A DNA stretch of 64,000 bases. Origin: Ascarosepion bandense. Its lineage: Eukaryota > Mollusca > Cephalopoda > Sepiida > Sepiidae. Of the stretch, positions 22,940-33,847 are shown piece after piece. The number at the start of each line of letters is the position of its first letter. Positions within the stretch are counted from its first letter, which is position 1. The stretch lies in contig JBBBDQ010000346.1 in assembly GCA_037127315.1 (NCBI GenBank), forward strand, positions 5,021,001 to 5,085,000, in the 5' to 3' direction. The notes beneath the pieces were generated by a model. That model saw nothing but the letters and a program-made list of their open reading frames with translations, made no database searches and was not told the origin of the DNA. The position numbers and the translations under genes are program-made.

Positions 22940-23840
22940 CAACATCTAATTTCTCTCTGATATACGGGATGTGGCAAACCACTCACTGTTATAACGCTAC
23001 TTTTATGGAAAGTGCTCAGACTACATTCCATGGTTCCGTATGGTTTAACCTTCAATGCTAGTTCTCGAACAGTTAATTCATGCAAACCATTGATTCATAC
23101 CTTTCCCAAGGGTATTTGCACGTAAGTTTTACGACGGTGCATTTCTATATAAAAATATTAATAAAGTCAACAAAAAGTTAAAATTTATAGTAAGGGAATC
23201 TACTGAGTCCTACTTGTTAATACAAAAAAGTCTTGAAGTAGTTGTAAAATACGGAAATTAGAAATAAAACGTTTGGAAGATTCTAGATCATTCCAGTATA
23301 TCTGAGAAAAATCTAGATGATTCGAGAAACATTGAGAAATATGCTATTGGGTGCTAGCCCCTAAAAAAATAGATTTTTGGAAGCGAGTTGTCAGTTGTAA
23401 AAGGGAATTTCTGACATTATCAACTCTGGCTTTGATTCATGGGTTATTATATTCAGCCGAAAGAATATCTATGAAAAGTTGCCAACCAACAAAAACTCAA
23501 AAAGAGGACCTCCTGGAACTAAATTGGTAAATAGAGTTTTTGACTATTTTCATTGACCAAACTAAAACATCATTCTTTATATACATATATTTGTGGATTT
23601 CTAGTAATAGCACTTAAATTGCTTCGCTAGCCCAACGTGTTAAAAATACTTGACCCTCAACTTTCCTCTCCCTCTTAACACTTCGCCAGCAGACCGAGAA
23701 CAGCCAAAAAACACTACGTTTTTTTAATGCTATAATTATATCTTTGTATATATTTCATTTTGTTTCTTTTAGTAAATTACATATTTGTTTCTGATTTAGC
23801 TCTGTGTTTTGGTAAATCATTTTCTTTTCTTTTGTTACAA
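22940..23840. other. Mostly unrecognised; small SINE-A scrap
   Basis: 'accattgattcatacctttcccaagggtat' at about 23088-23117 is a SINE-A body scrap (minus). The rest shows no gene or family. Confidence 0.4.
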
Positions 23841-23844
23841 CTTC

Positions 23845-24022
23845 CAACACGTAACATTAAGTGAATATAACGAACCTTACTGGAATTGGAACTAGGCTCT
23901 CCGATTTTACATTAGAGCACCGGAACATCCAAGCTTGCAACACCTGGTATTCCCAAGCAGTCACCTATCTCAAGCTCGGTAATCGTACGGGGATCGATGT
24001 TTCTACGCTATATGGTCTTAAG
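23845..24022 (-). repeat. 5S-rRNA/SINE-A composite, partial
   Basis: Minus strand: a 5S-derived part (24022-23931; 'taagaccatatagcgtagaa' ... 'gggaataccaggtgttgcaa', with an internal deletion of about 20 nt) runs directly into SINE-A ('aaaatcggagagcc', 'tccaattccag'). Same order and orientation as the complete composite at 24888-25378. Confidence 0.7.
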
Positions 24023-24345
24023 CCTAAAATGAATTAAGTACAGAACATATATGGCGGCGTAAGACAAGGATATATCTTATCAGGATTCATTATTAACAGT
24101 ATAAGGTACACAGATTATATTGTGTTGATGTCAGACACAGAAAGAGACCTACAAGATCTCCCAGATAATGTATAAAAGAAAACAAGAAAGGACACGTGAT
24201 CGATTTTAAGATGACTGAATTTATAGTTGTTAACAAGAGAAAAAGCCAAAGCTGCAAACTATGGAATTGGAAACGTCAGAATTAAACAAATACAAGATTA
24301 AATATCTGTAAAGTGTTTTAATAAAAGATGGAATTGTAATATAAC

Positions 24346-24753
24346 AATCTGGCCCCACCCGAGAAAGGCTGATGCAAGCGGGGGTGTTTCCGGTCGTTGA
24401 AAGGAACGGATGTTTGTTTGACCTTATTTCCGGCAGTAGCGGAAATGGCTACAGAGGCAAACAGAACAGGTGTCTCTGAGAATTACGTAGGCGTGCGTGG
24501 GCGAGGCAAAATGCGGAAGTCCCGGTTTGGAGATTATAAAAAGACCTCGGCGCACGGATTTCACCAGACAGAGAGACAGACAGACCAGAGTAGCAGGAGA
24601 GAGAGAGACACACACAACAGATACTACGACACTCCCGTCAACCCTTAGAAGCGCGCTCTCTTAATTCTCTGTCCCCTATGCTACACGGTTCATCGTCATT
24701 AATAAAAATATAACTCATATTTTTATATATATGCGTGTTTGGTGTTTGTCGAT
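24346..24753 (+). mobile_element. 408-bp LTR-like insertion in LINE-E
   Basis: Flanked by 'atataac' at 24339-24345 and 24754-24760. It has a TATA-like 'gagattataaaaagacc' at 24530-24546 and a poly(A)-signal-like 'aataaaaatataac' near 24700, an order expected for a U3-R-U5 LTR. It is richer in G+C than its surroundings. The ends lack the usual TG...CA, and a 7-bp duplication is longer than the usual 4-6, so the class is uncertain. Confidence 0.5.
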
Positions 24754-24887
24754 ATATAACAGAATAACTGAGGTCGAAATCTGACCTCGCATTGGAATAG
24801 CAGAATATGCCTTCCAAAAACTAAACAAAGTCTCAAGAAAAAGGAAAATTTTGCTAGAAATAAAGAATGCTGAATTACATCGCATTA

Positions 24888-25378
24888 GAAGGCTTACGGC
24901 CTATCACGTTGAATACACCGGTTCTCGCTCGATCACCGAAGTTAAGCAACATTGAGCCTGGTCAGTATTTAGATGGTGCTGTAAGTGTAAAGTGACGGAT
25001 GTGCTGTGCTGTGCTGTGCCGTGGTGCAGTGGATATCCGCTCGGAAAGAGAGATCGGTGAGCCGAGTTCGAATTCCAGTTGCATACCCTGCATCCACTTA
25101 AGCACTGGTACCCTTGGGAAAGGTATTAATCCGTCCCTTCCCTCCAGTTATTGGTTAAATAACAGGGTAGAACTTGAGGACCCTGCCCTTAAAAACAAAT
25201 ACCAATGAATCTTGATACTTGAAAAGAAAAAAGTATTACTAGACACAAAAACTTATATAAAAAAACAACAGTAAATTGTTGAAAGAAAAAGGTATTACCA
25301 GCAATAAATAAATAAAGTTTAGTTGGCAATAAATGACCTGCCGAGGTTGATTTGTCATCAAAACAAAACAACCAACCA
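24888..25378 (+). mobile_element. Composite 5S-rRNA/tRNA SINE, complete with target duplication
   Basis: Flanked by 'acatcgcatta' at 24877-24887 and 25379-25389. Order: a 5S rRNA-derived head (24888-24985: 'cttacggcctatcacg', 'gaagttaagcaac', 'ggtcagtatttagatgg'); the SINE-A tRNA-like head and body (24995-25185: 'cgtggtgcagtggatatccg', 'gagttcgaattccag', 'cccttgggaaaggtattaat'); and a 190-bp 3' region not found in other SINE-A copies, with a duplicated motif (agtattactag / ggtattaccag) and a final 'aaaacaaaacaaccaacc'. One pair of duplications around the whole implies it moved as a single unit. Confidence 0.8.
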
Positions 25379-25964
25379 ACATCGCATTACTAACCCTCCT
25401 ATTTGTGTGCACATGCCATGCAATTTACTCACAGAAGACAACAGAAATGTGTTTTTTATAAAAGAATCCTGAAAACACTCATATAGATACAACTGAGATA
25501 CCTTCGACATATAATGAGGAAAGAGGGCTTGAAAATTTTACCACTCACAAGACATCGAAGTTAAAATGGACTGGTGGCAGCCGACAATCTACTTAAACTG
25601 AATGGGAGAATGTATGGGTGAGAAATAATAAACAAACTTTGTTATAAGCTACAACGATAGTAAGGTGTAGAGAGCCATGGTCGTCTAAAAAGACACAGTT
25701 TATAGAAAAGTCATTGTAGACGTAGGTGATCATGATTTTACACAATGTTTTCTCCCTTCTAGCTATCAGCAAATGAAACTGATACTGTATCGGCTTTGCC
25801 ATCTATTCGAACTATGAAGATTGTTCTCTATTCTCTTAGGTATATCCTGTGAGACTTCTCCAAGTCATCTTTCATCGGAAAGTGTAGTGTCGCACACTTT
25901 TCTTTTACTGATTGTAAGTATCTGATTTTTCTTACATTTTTCCCATTGTTCCACTTTTTGATCT

Positions 25965-26152
25965 CACGCGCAAATACCCTTGGTATTATTCGGTCACTAG
26001 CTATGGATTAAATAACAGTACAAATTGGTTTCTATAGCCTTGGTTGGCAACCAGACTACCACAAAAAATAATAGAAACCTACTGCGGGAAAATGCTCTGC
26101 CCAGTCAACGTGTGAATCTTATATGGCCCTTGACTGACTTACTGCCTAACTG
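25965..26152 (+). repeat. SINE-A, 5' truncated
   Basis: Starts at 'cacgcgcaaataccc' in the body; includes 'ctatagccttggttggcaac' and tail 'cttgactgactta'. The tRNA-like head is absent. Confidence 0.8.
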
Positions 26153-27030
26153 TATTCACAGAATCCTTCTGCCGAAGCACGATCACTGTCCCTTAAGGTC
26201 TCTTCTTCGTCTGTGGGGACATTTTTCAGCATACTGTCATTTTAGAGAATAGACATAACATAGCAGTTTACCACACTTTTCTTTGTTTTGTTTTTTAACG
26301 AATTTTTCTGATGTCATATTACTTTCCTTAGCTTTTGATTTTACATATTCTGTCGTTATTTACTGAACTACCAGGATAGTAATATTTCTGTATTTAACTG
26401 TTTTTGACGTCTTCAATTCGTAACTCTCAATTTGATCTATCTCTCTCTCTTTCTCTTTATCTAATGCTTACGACCGTACAGCCTCTTTTCTTACAGTTAA
26501 CGATCTGAATTTTCAGCAATTACAGCGACCACACTTTTCGCAGGGATATAATTGAAGGAAAAGCTCTCATCGAAACATATTTTAAATATAATTTTACTGC
26601 CAGGCAACGAAAGTTTAAATATAATTTTAGATTCAACAGTAATTTCTGTTTTGCACGACGCGAAAGTGACTGGAAAGAAAAAATAAAAGATACTTAACTC
26701 ACACTTGTAAATAAACACGCTGAAAGCTAGAAACTTTAAACGAGTTAAAGAATTCACCTTACTCTTTACGTGGAAGGTTGTCACGCGACATTAAAAGAAA
26801 AAAAAAGACGAATAAAAATAAATAACATACCATCTTTACTGACAAGCGCTTGGAGAGCAAATCTGTGCAAAGAGTAGCCATGAATGGATAATAACTGACG
26901 TTGCCATATCGAAGGTAAAGAACTTTGCAAAGGCGGACTCGGTGAAAATAAAAAGGTTACCAAGAACTGGCAGAACAAACCAGAAAAATATAGTCATTAA
27001 TGATAAAATTAACCGTTTTTTCTCTAGGGA
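26153..27030. other. No recognised feature
   Basis: CT-rich run at 26440-26460. Overlapping minus-strand frames at 26497-27117 show no recognisable domain. Confidence 0.4.
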
Positions 27031-27035
27031 AACGG

Positions 27036-27275
27036 ATCTGCGTTGGGATGCTGAGGAGATCGGCTCGGAATGAGAAATGGGAGAGCCGAGTTCGAATTCC
27101 AGTTGTATACTTGGCATTCACTTATGCGCAAATACCCTTGAGAAAGTTATTGATCCATCTCTTCCTCCCTACAGCTATGGGTAAAATAGTAGAACAGATT
27201 GGGTTAAATAGTAAAACAGATTGGGTTCTATAGATTTGGTTGAAAAACAAACTACCCTAACCGGAGAATAAAGGG
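27036..27275 (+). repeat. SINE-A with internal duplication
   Basis: 'gatctgcgttgggatgctga', B-box 'cgagttcgaattccag', then 'gtagaacagattgggttaaa' and 'tagtaaaacagattgggttc' as a short tandem duplication. The tail is degenerate. Confidence 0.8.
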
Positions 27276-27554
27276 GTTAAAGTACTCCGACCTGTAAAAA
27301 AGTCAAGTTACAGAATTATCGACGACCCCCTCGTCAATGGCGAAATGAGGTCATCGATAGTCTATGCTCCACTGGAAGCGATGGGTTTTTAGGTATAGGG
27401 AAACGTCTTGTATTTATTAACCGAGCAGCTGGTACTACTCGAGGCTAAAATTTATGAAATCTCTCCTGAAACAATTTTTCAAGAAAATAGGTTCTTAAAT
27501 CCAGTAACTGTCATTGCTCTTTCTAATACTAAAATGAATTTCATTCCTAAGCTT

Positions 27555-27640
27555 TTATACGAGGGTTTGAGTTTTGTTTAACTGCATATCAACCTCTGTG
27601 GGTTATTAATGCCAAAAAGGTTGGGTTTAAGGTTTTTTTT
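27555..27640 (+). repeat. Dispersed repeat F, copy 1
   Basis: 'gttttgtttaactgcatatcaacctctgtgggttattaatgcc'-type sequence resembling 34590-34765: common core 'gcatatcaac' and 'gggttatt.aatgcc'. Family unidentified. Confidence 0.45.
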
Positions 27641-28059
27641 ATATTAGGTTATAGTCAGCTGGGACCCTAACAGATGCTACCACTCCGGGTCAAAGTGAAC
27701 CTGTGAACAACAGCAATTAAGAGGTGGTTTCATGCTCCTCACAACATCCTAATAAGTGGCCTTGCTGCCGGATGCAGTTTACTGTCATGCCCAGGACCAC
27801 TTTTATACGAAGTAGTGTTTAATATCTGTAACATTATATATTATCATGTATATCTGACAGCAGGGAGACGTCAAACACAATATAATTCCGAAGATGAATG
27901 CTGCCAGATGGGCTTTTAACGTCGTCTAACCTCTTTCATATATATAATGATCGAAACCTCTTGAAAGCACTGTAATTTAAAAAGAACTAACTAGAACGGA
28001 GGACAGTTCTTTACAAGATAGGGAATTTAATCCGTTCAAAAGAAATCTTATTAAAAATA

Positions 28060-28325
28060 CGATACAAGAAGGAACTCCTACACATACAGCAATGCTGGGG
28101 TACCATCTTATTAAATTACGAATTTAAGATGGAATACTAACCGCCCAAAACAATTAGGAGATGCGGATGGCTTATCAAGATTGATACAAAAACAATACGA
28201 AACCGTTTGAGGACCGTTTGAAAAAATATTTTATGCAATGAAGTACACAAACTATCGGGTACCCTGGAAGAAATAAAAGCAAACGTAGAAAGGGACATGT
28301 TTATTACGGTAATAAAAACAAACGA
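28060..28325 (+). pseudogene. Ty3/gypsy pol fragment (RNase H to integrase linker)
   Basis: Across frames: WGTILLNYEFKMEY, then DADGLSRLI, then LSGTLEEIKANVERDMFI. The order 'WxxxLxxYxFxxEYRP...NADGLSRL...' marks the end of RNase H and start of the integrase spacer in gypsy polyproteins. Several frameshifts and stops; no LTR is seen adjacent. Confidence 0.75.
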
Positions 28326-28439
28326 CTAAAAGAAAATAAGAAAGATTGACGATTTTTAGAACGTAATTTTAGACTTGAATGCTGATATTTATGTGACGTT
28401 GTACTGATGTTTTCACATAGAGTAGTAATACCTTCGTCT

Positions 28440-29155
28440 TCTATGTGCCATGTCCACTCAGGATGTAGGCGATCATGGCTTTCCACACCTCCCTATCCCT
28501 GGTGGCTCTTAGCACGCCTTCTCCTGTTACACCATGCAACCCTCGTACAATCATTCACCTCATTGCACATCGCAACCCCTGATCAGGCCCTGCAAATATG
28601 TTATTCGCTGCCTTCCTCTGTCACTTTTTCCTTCTATCTGGCCAGTCAGTATCAGGTTCTCCAGGCTCTCGTTCCTTATTGCATGTCCCGGGAACTTCAG
28701 TTGTCTCTTCTTGATGCTCAGTATTAATTTCCTTTTTGTTACCATTTCCTTTTTGTTGCCATTCTTTCCAACACCTCATCGTTGCTTGCATGCTCCGTCC
28801 ACGATACCCGCATCATCCTTCTGTAGGACCACATTTCCGCTGCTTCAAGTTTTGTCATCATTTTCGATGATATTGTCCAGTATTTACTGTCGTATTGAAG
28901 AACTGACATCACATAGCAATCCAGTATTTTTTTCTTTGTTTCTAGTGAAATTTTCCTGTGTCTTAGTACTTTACTCAGCTTCTGGAACGCGTCCTTTGCC
29001 ATGCCATTTTGCCTTTGGATCTCTGTGTCGCACTTTCCATCTCCTGTTAGAACACTTCCTAGGTATTAAAATTTTTGTACTTGCTTCATTCAGGTATCCC
29101 CACCCCTGTATTTGGCATTTTGGGTTGCACCTTTTACTGATGACCATGCATTAAT
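28440..29155 (-). pseudogene. LINE-E RT C-terminal pseudogene
   Basis: The minus frames 29002-28739 and 28745-28560 encode MAKDAFQKLSKVLRHRKI, LDCYVMSVLQYDSKYWTI, EMWSYRRMMRVSWTEHA, DEVLERMATKRK and LENLILTGQIEG. A short 'accatttcctttttgttgcc' duplication near 28740-28760 shifts the frame. A LINE-D 3' end joins its 5' side at about 29170. Confidence 0.85.
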
Positions 29156-29176
29156 GATATCGTTCTTTTCATAATC

Positions 29177-29590
29177 GTTTAATCCAAAGCAAAACAGGGC
29201 TGCCACTGGTGCGCAGTAAGTTACAGTGAGATAAAAAATATTGAACATAGGTACAGGATATGTCGAAGAAAGGATAAGGGAATACGGAACATATAAGATG
29301 GCAATTGAAGTTGCACGTAAATTTTGGAGAGTGTAGCTATCATGGAAGCAAGTAAATAGAAAGGGAATTTCAAAGTTTCTTTCTTAGTGCGAAAAAATGT
29401 TAGAGAAGAAGTAGCAGTTACATCTGACTATTCTGAGGGTAAAAGGGTGGGACCTAAGTGCCAATCAAGTAGCACGGATAAATTCATGTGGTTCTTGCAC
29501 CAGGGAAAGAAGCTTGCTAAAGCAGAAGCAGTGAAAATATTTATAGAAAAAACAGACAGAAGCAACTTCCCTTCGGTGAGAAAGTGACTA
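29177..29590 (-). mobile_element. LINE-D 3' fragment, left member of head-to-head pair
   Basis: Minus strand. The 3' end 'aatccaaagcaaaacagggctg' is at the low side; the RT C-terminal part includes complements of VFTEASAKA-type and GPTL-type segments ('gggtgggacctaagtgccaa', 'gaaaatatttatagaaaaaa'). It faces away from 29765-30335. Confidence 0.8.
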
Positions 29591-29764
29591 AATTAATCAA
29601 ACATATTATAAATCATATGAAACTCTCCTTTTATTTTGTTAATTAGCCTGGGGCAGGAACTTCGTAATTTGCATAGGTAACTATTCCCATGTATTTTAAA
29701 GGCTAATAGGTCGATGGATTCTGGGTATTTTTTTGAGAATACTCACCTTAATATGTTCGTTGAA

Positions 29765-30335
29765 ATTTCAGTCACTTGTAATAAAATGTTCCGAAAGCTG
29801 ATAGCTCGACTCCAGTCACTTTCTCGCCGACGTGATGTCACTTGCCGCTGTCTCTTCTACAAATACTTCCCCTTTTTCTGCAGCGATGAGCTTAGCTCAC
29901 TGGTGCTCCCTCTGCATGAATTTACTCAAGCTACTAGATTAGCAATTAGGTCCCACTCTTTTACAGTGAAACAAATAAAATGTAACCTCAACTTCTACTC
30001 TTAGCTTCTTTTCTCGCATTTCCCGCCTGTGAAACTCACTTCCGTATACTTGCTTTCCTGATAGCTGAAATCTCTAATAGTTTAAATGCAATGTCAATTC
30101 CCATCTCTTATTTCTTTGACTCTTTGACTCACCTCATATCTTGTTCTTCTCCCTTTCCATTCTACTCTCATGCAACTTTCTACACACCAGTATTCCCATT
30201 CTTTTCTTACCCATTCTCAGACAACCTCTGTGAACTGTTCCTCTTTCACTTCGCTCTTCTCTTAAGTAACACCCTCTGCATCAGGGGCCAATACTGCTTT
30301 GCTTGGGGTGAAACGATTATATATAAAAAAAAGCT
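29765..30335 (+). pseudogene. LINE-D RT C-terminus plus 3'UTR, right member of pair
   Basis: The plus frame reads LIARLQSLSRRRDVTCR, LFYKYFPFFCSDELSSL, FTQATRLAIRSHSFTVKQIKC; then a stop, then 3'UTR ('tctcgcatttcccgcctgtg', 'ttgctttcctgatagctgaa') and the terminus 'ctttgcttggggtgaaacga' with an A-rich tail. Close to the copy at 60967-61505. Confidence 0.88.
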
Positions 30336-30784
30336 CTATTGATGTATAATTGCTGTGACAGAGTTTATGCCTGTGAACACGGAATCTTTTTATTGTTAAA
30401 CAATATCTTTTCTTTTCTTTTTTTGAAATCGTGCCTTTCTCTAAGTGTTAAAAAATATTGGAAGAATTACATCACTCATTTTGCTTATTATTATAAGATT
30501 TTATTCTTTCATCGAGGTTTTCGTTTTATACCGGAGATTGCCTTCATAATTTTTATAATTAAGTTAATTTTCCCGGTTTCTGATGTAAGAAACGCTAAAA
30601 TATATATTGTAAAAATCTTACGACACATACTAGAAGTAGTAAGCATAAAAACAACCTGATATCCATAAGATTTTATCAAATGTCGAAACAAACATGCAAA
30701 AAAAAAATATATATATATATAAATAAATAAAAATAAAAACACAACATCACAACACGAATTGATAAATGTAAACTTCTTTTTTTT

Positions 30785-31312
30785 TATATGACGTCTCCCT
30801 TCAGGAAGTAGACGATCATGGACCTCCACTTGCTCCTTTGCTCTTAACATTTTTCCTCTTGGTATCTCTCCCAAACTCGGCCATCAACTTGCTCCAGCCC
30901 ATAAAGTATGTCACGCGTTGCTTTTACCTGTTTCTCTTTCCCTCTAATCGCCCGTTGTGTATTAGATTCTCTAAGCCCTCTTTTCTTATTACGTGTCCCA
31001 GAAACATTAGCCGTCTCTTCCTGATGTTAAGTAATTTTTTTTCGTTTGCATTCTCTCCAAAACCTTGTCGTTTCCTACATGTTCGGTCCCTAGTATACTC
31101 AGCATCCTTCTGTAGCGCCACATTTCTATTGCTTCGAGTCTCTACTTCATCTTTGAGGACATCGTCCAGCATTTGTTGCTGTATAAGAGAACAGATATCA
31201 CATAACAGTCTAGTAACCTTTTCTTTGTTTCCAATGAAATCTTCCACTGTCTTAATACTCTGCTTAGCTTTTGAAATGCGTCATTGTTCATGCCAATGCG
31301 CCTTTGAAAAAA
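30785..31312 (-). pseudogene. LINE-E RT C-terminal pseudogene
   Basis: Minus strand: MNNDAFQKLSRVLRQWKI, ETKKRLLDCYVISVLLY, KCWTMSSKMK, then, shifted, LLNIRKRRLMFLGHVIRKEG and LENLIHNGRLEGKRN. The tail is near 'cttctttttttttatat' (complement A-rich) at 30773-30790. Confidence 0.85.
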
Positions 31313-31644
31313 AAAAGGGAAGAAAGACAGATATGAAGAATTATTCGGAAAAGATAAAATTGATAGTAAAAAATAAAACACAATTTTATAATGACTAATA
31401 AAAGACAGAAGTACTTAGGCATTGGAAATTTACATTATAACTTCTAACAGAAAGAATGAAAATGATCTTAATATAGAAAAATAGTAAAACTATTTTTTAC
31501 ACAGTAAAAAAACATGTATAAACGAAAACTTACGGCCCAAATAACCCTATATATCTACACTGTAAATATTCTCACTGAATACAAGGCTCAGGAGCCACTC
31601 GTGGTCGAGGATTACTAAATAGGATATGTAATATGGATAGGGAT

Positions 31645-31880
31645 GTGCGTTGTGGCGCAGTGGATGTAGGCTCGGAACGAGAAAACGGAGAGCCGAGTTC
31701 GAATTCCAGTTGAATTCCTTGCATTCACTTACGCACATATACCCTTGAGAAAGGTATTAATCCATCTCTTCCTTCCAGTTATGAACTAAATAATAAGACA
31801 GATTGGGTTCTATAGCCTTGGTCAACAACCAGTCTACCGCAGAAAGCAATGGCAACCTACTGCGGGATAATCTTCACATT
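31645..31880 (+). repeat. SINE-A, tail-truncated
   Basis: Head 'gggatgtgcgttgtggcgca' with a good A-box (tggcgcagtgg), B-box 'cgagttcgaattccag', body to 'gcaacctactgcgggataatc'. Lacks the distal tail. Confidence 0.88.
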
Positions 31881-31889
31881 GGAGTTTGT

Positions 31890-32608
31890 TTAACAGACTG
31901 GCAGATATAAGAAAAAAATAAAATAAAGTTAAACTTCCTCCTTACACAGGTAATACAAAGTTGATTCGAAGAACTGGTGGAGTTCATTTGAAAATTTTGT
32001 CATGGGGAAAGAGACTGAATAGTGAAAGGCTTGCAACGTTTCCTTTGTGGGAAAGGTGATGTCGCAGATTAGCTGTTAGAACGAAACAAACAGACAAGTA
32101 ACACAATAATGGTGAAGAACTGAGCAGAACCAACTACACATTTCGGAATAACCGAACACAGACGACAGGTAAACATATTGTGTCAGAGACTCCCCAAACG
32201 ACTATCAGGTTTTGAATTCAAAGTTGTACTTCTCCTAGACTGGTCGCTAAGCAAGTCTACATCTGTACTGCAATTCCCCCATATATAGAGATGATATCGA
32301 TTAATAACTTCATATACATAATATGCAGATTTTGAAAGATCAACTGAACAATTTGCTTAAAAAAGACGTAAAGTGGACCTGGATTGATAAGTGTTAGGTA
32401 TTTGAAGAAATAAAATAATACATCAGACTTACCATTAGCACACTACGATCCAAAAGCAGAATCCGTATTGGATTCAGATGATAATGATTATGGCAATTTT
32501 ACATAAATATGATGACGATAACATGAGAACCGTAGCACATGCTTCGCGTTCGCTCCTACGAGTAGAAAATAACTACAGCTAGACCGAAAAAGAAACGTTA
32601 GCAATAAT
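31890..32608. other. No recognised feature
   Basis: No gene, RNA or repeat family recognised. Confidence 0.4.
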
Positions 32609-32610
32609 AA

Positions 32611-32932
32611 GAGGGTCATTCAATAAATAAGGTGAATTTTTCGGTATAAGCACTTCTAATACAGATAGAAGCTTACTTTTTTAAATTTTTTTCCTTTACT
32701 TTTTTCAAAGGGATTTACTGTTTTTTGCATATTGTAAAAAAAAAGTTTTGGAGATTAACAAAGATGGCCGACCAAGAAGCATGCACTAGGATTGAACAGA
32801 GGTCACTTATCAAATTTTTGATTGCTGGAAGACTACGTTGATAAATAAAAATAATAAAAAAGCAAGCTTCTATCTATATTAGAAAAATTCACCTCAGAAA
32901 AAGTCACCATATTTATTGAATGCCCCGTTTAT
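32611..32932 (+). mobile_element. Internally deleted mariner (MITE-like)
   Basis: Terminal inverted repeats: left 'gggtcattcaataaataagg' (32613 on), right complement 'ggggcattcaataaatatgg' ending at 32926, with the inner 'aagcttgcttttttattatt'-type part also inverted. A short start of a mariner-like transposase survives at 32765 (MADQEACTRIEQRS, then KFLIAG). A TA is present at each edge, the usual mariner target. Confidence 0.8.
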
Positions 32933-33042
32933 TTATATTTACAGTGAAAAAAATCACAAATTTCCCTATGAAATCAACTGATTCCCTATGATGAGGCGCA
33001 AACTATATCAAGGTTGGAAAATGATTATTAGACATCTTCAGA

Positions 33043-33078
33043 CCACACACACACACACACACATATATATGTGTGTGC

Positions 33079-33120
<42 letters not shown>
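33043..33120. repeat. (CA)n/(TA)n microsatellite
   Basis: (CA)9, a TG/TA mix and (TA)18. Confidence 0.95.
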
Positions 33121-33125
<5 letters not shown>

Positions 33126-33177
33126 CTCTGCTCATTTAACTGACAATCTAATCCACATTAAGCCTATATATATATAT

Positions 33178-33507
33178 ATATAAATTAGAGAAAATTTTAA
33201 AAATTCAAAGGTGTCGGATGCACATTTCGTCACGTCAGCGACATTGTTTTGTTCCAAATTGCGAAGGCCCTGGGGAAACTATCCTGTTCTACTTTGCTTT
33301 AAAAAAATCCCACTTCTCTGACCTTAAGGGAACTCTCGATTCTTGACTGTTGTTAACCTGGCCCCTTTCCCCTTTACCCCAGGACCTTCGCCATTTGGAA
33401 CAAAACAATGTCACTGACGTAACGTGGAATCTCTGTTAGAGATCCCATGTCGAAATGTGTATCCGACACCTTTGAATTTTGAAAAATTTCTCTAATTTAT
33501 ATTGACT
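33178..33507. mobile_element. Foldback MITE
   Basis: Left arm 33180-33275 ('aaattagagaaaatttt', 'caaaggtgtcggatgcacat', 'cattgttttgttccaaattg', 'gaaggccctgggg') is repeated inverted at 33385-33505, with one arm carrying about 30 extra bases ('ggaatctctgttagagatcc'). TA/TATA at both edges. No coding capacity; superfamily unknown. Confidence 0.8.
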
Positions 33508-33644
33508 CTGTATTCTTAATACATTGAGCTCTCCACCTGCATCACTTTTTAATATTAAATTTTTTTAATATTAATTAGGATCAGATTCTTGGAATTTGCC
33601 TTCCTACTCTTCCACTTCGGTGGATGATTCTTGGTCGTTACGTT

Positions 33645-33740
33645 TATGGTCACCCATTTAAGTACTGACCAGGCTCGGTGTTGCTTAACATCGATGATTG
33701 GATGTGAACCGGTGTATTCAACATGATATAGCCGTAGACA
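33645..33740 (-). pseudogene. 5S rRNA-derived sequence
   Basis: The reverse complement starts 'gtctacggctatatcatgtt', then 'gaatacaccggttcac', 'gatgttaagcaacaccgagc', 'ctggtcagtacttaaatggg' and 'tgacc'. It keeps the 5' two thirds of 5S; the last ~20 nt are missing. No SINE-A follows. Confidence 0.8.
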
Positions 33741-33778
33741 CTGATATATACAAGCATTATATATAATTTAAAGACACA

Positions 33779-33784
<6 letters not shown>

Positions 33785-33845
<61 letters not shown>
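33785..33845. repeat. (GT)n microsatellite
   Basis: About 30 GT units. Confidence 0.95.

Positions 33846-33847
<2 letters not shown>

Larger units (their letters stand above)
24045..25700 (+). pseudogene. LINE-E reverse transcriptase pseudogene split by two insertions
   Basis: Plus strand. 24045-24345 encodes GGVRQGYILSGF, RYTDYIVLMSDTERDLQDL (decayed YADD box with T for A) and GIGNVRI. 24761-24876 encodes GIAEYAFQKLNKVSRKRK. 25390-25700 carries the 3' part ('acatataatgaggaaagagg', 'gtgtagagagccatgg', as in 21930-22110). Two later insertions (24346-24753 and 24888-25378) split it, each with matching target duplications, so it was one continuous element before. Confidence 0.8.

Noticed and set aside
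24397..24648. 83-codon frame with R/T-rich end
   Set aside because: Within the LTR-like insert, overlapping a frame of similar length on the other strand; no domain.
24888..24985. Functional 5S rRNA gene
   Set aside because: Diverged, 3' end altered and continuous with a SINE inside one target duplication.
28534..29154. 206-codon plus-strand frame
   Set aside because: Antisense shadow of the LINE-E C-terminus on the minus strand.
30838..31398. 186-codon plus-strand frame
   Set aside because: Antisense of LINE-E; the minus frames carry the recognisable RT residues.
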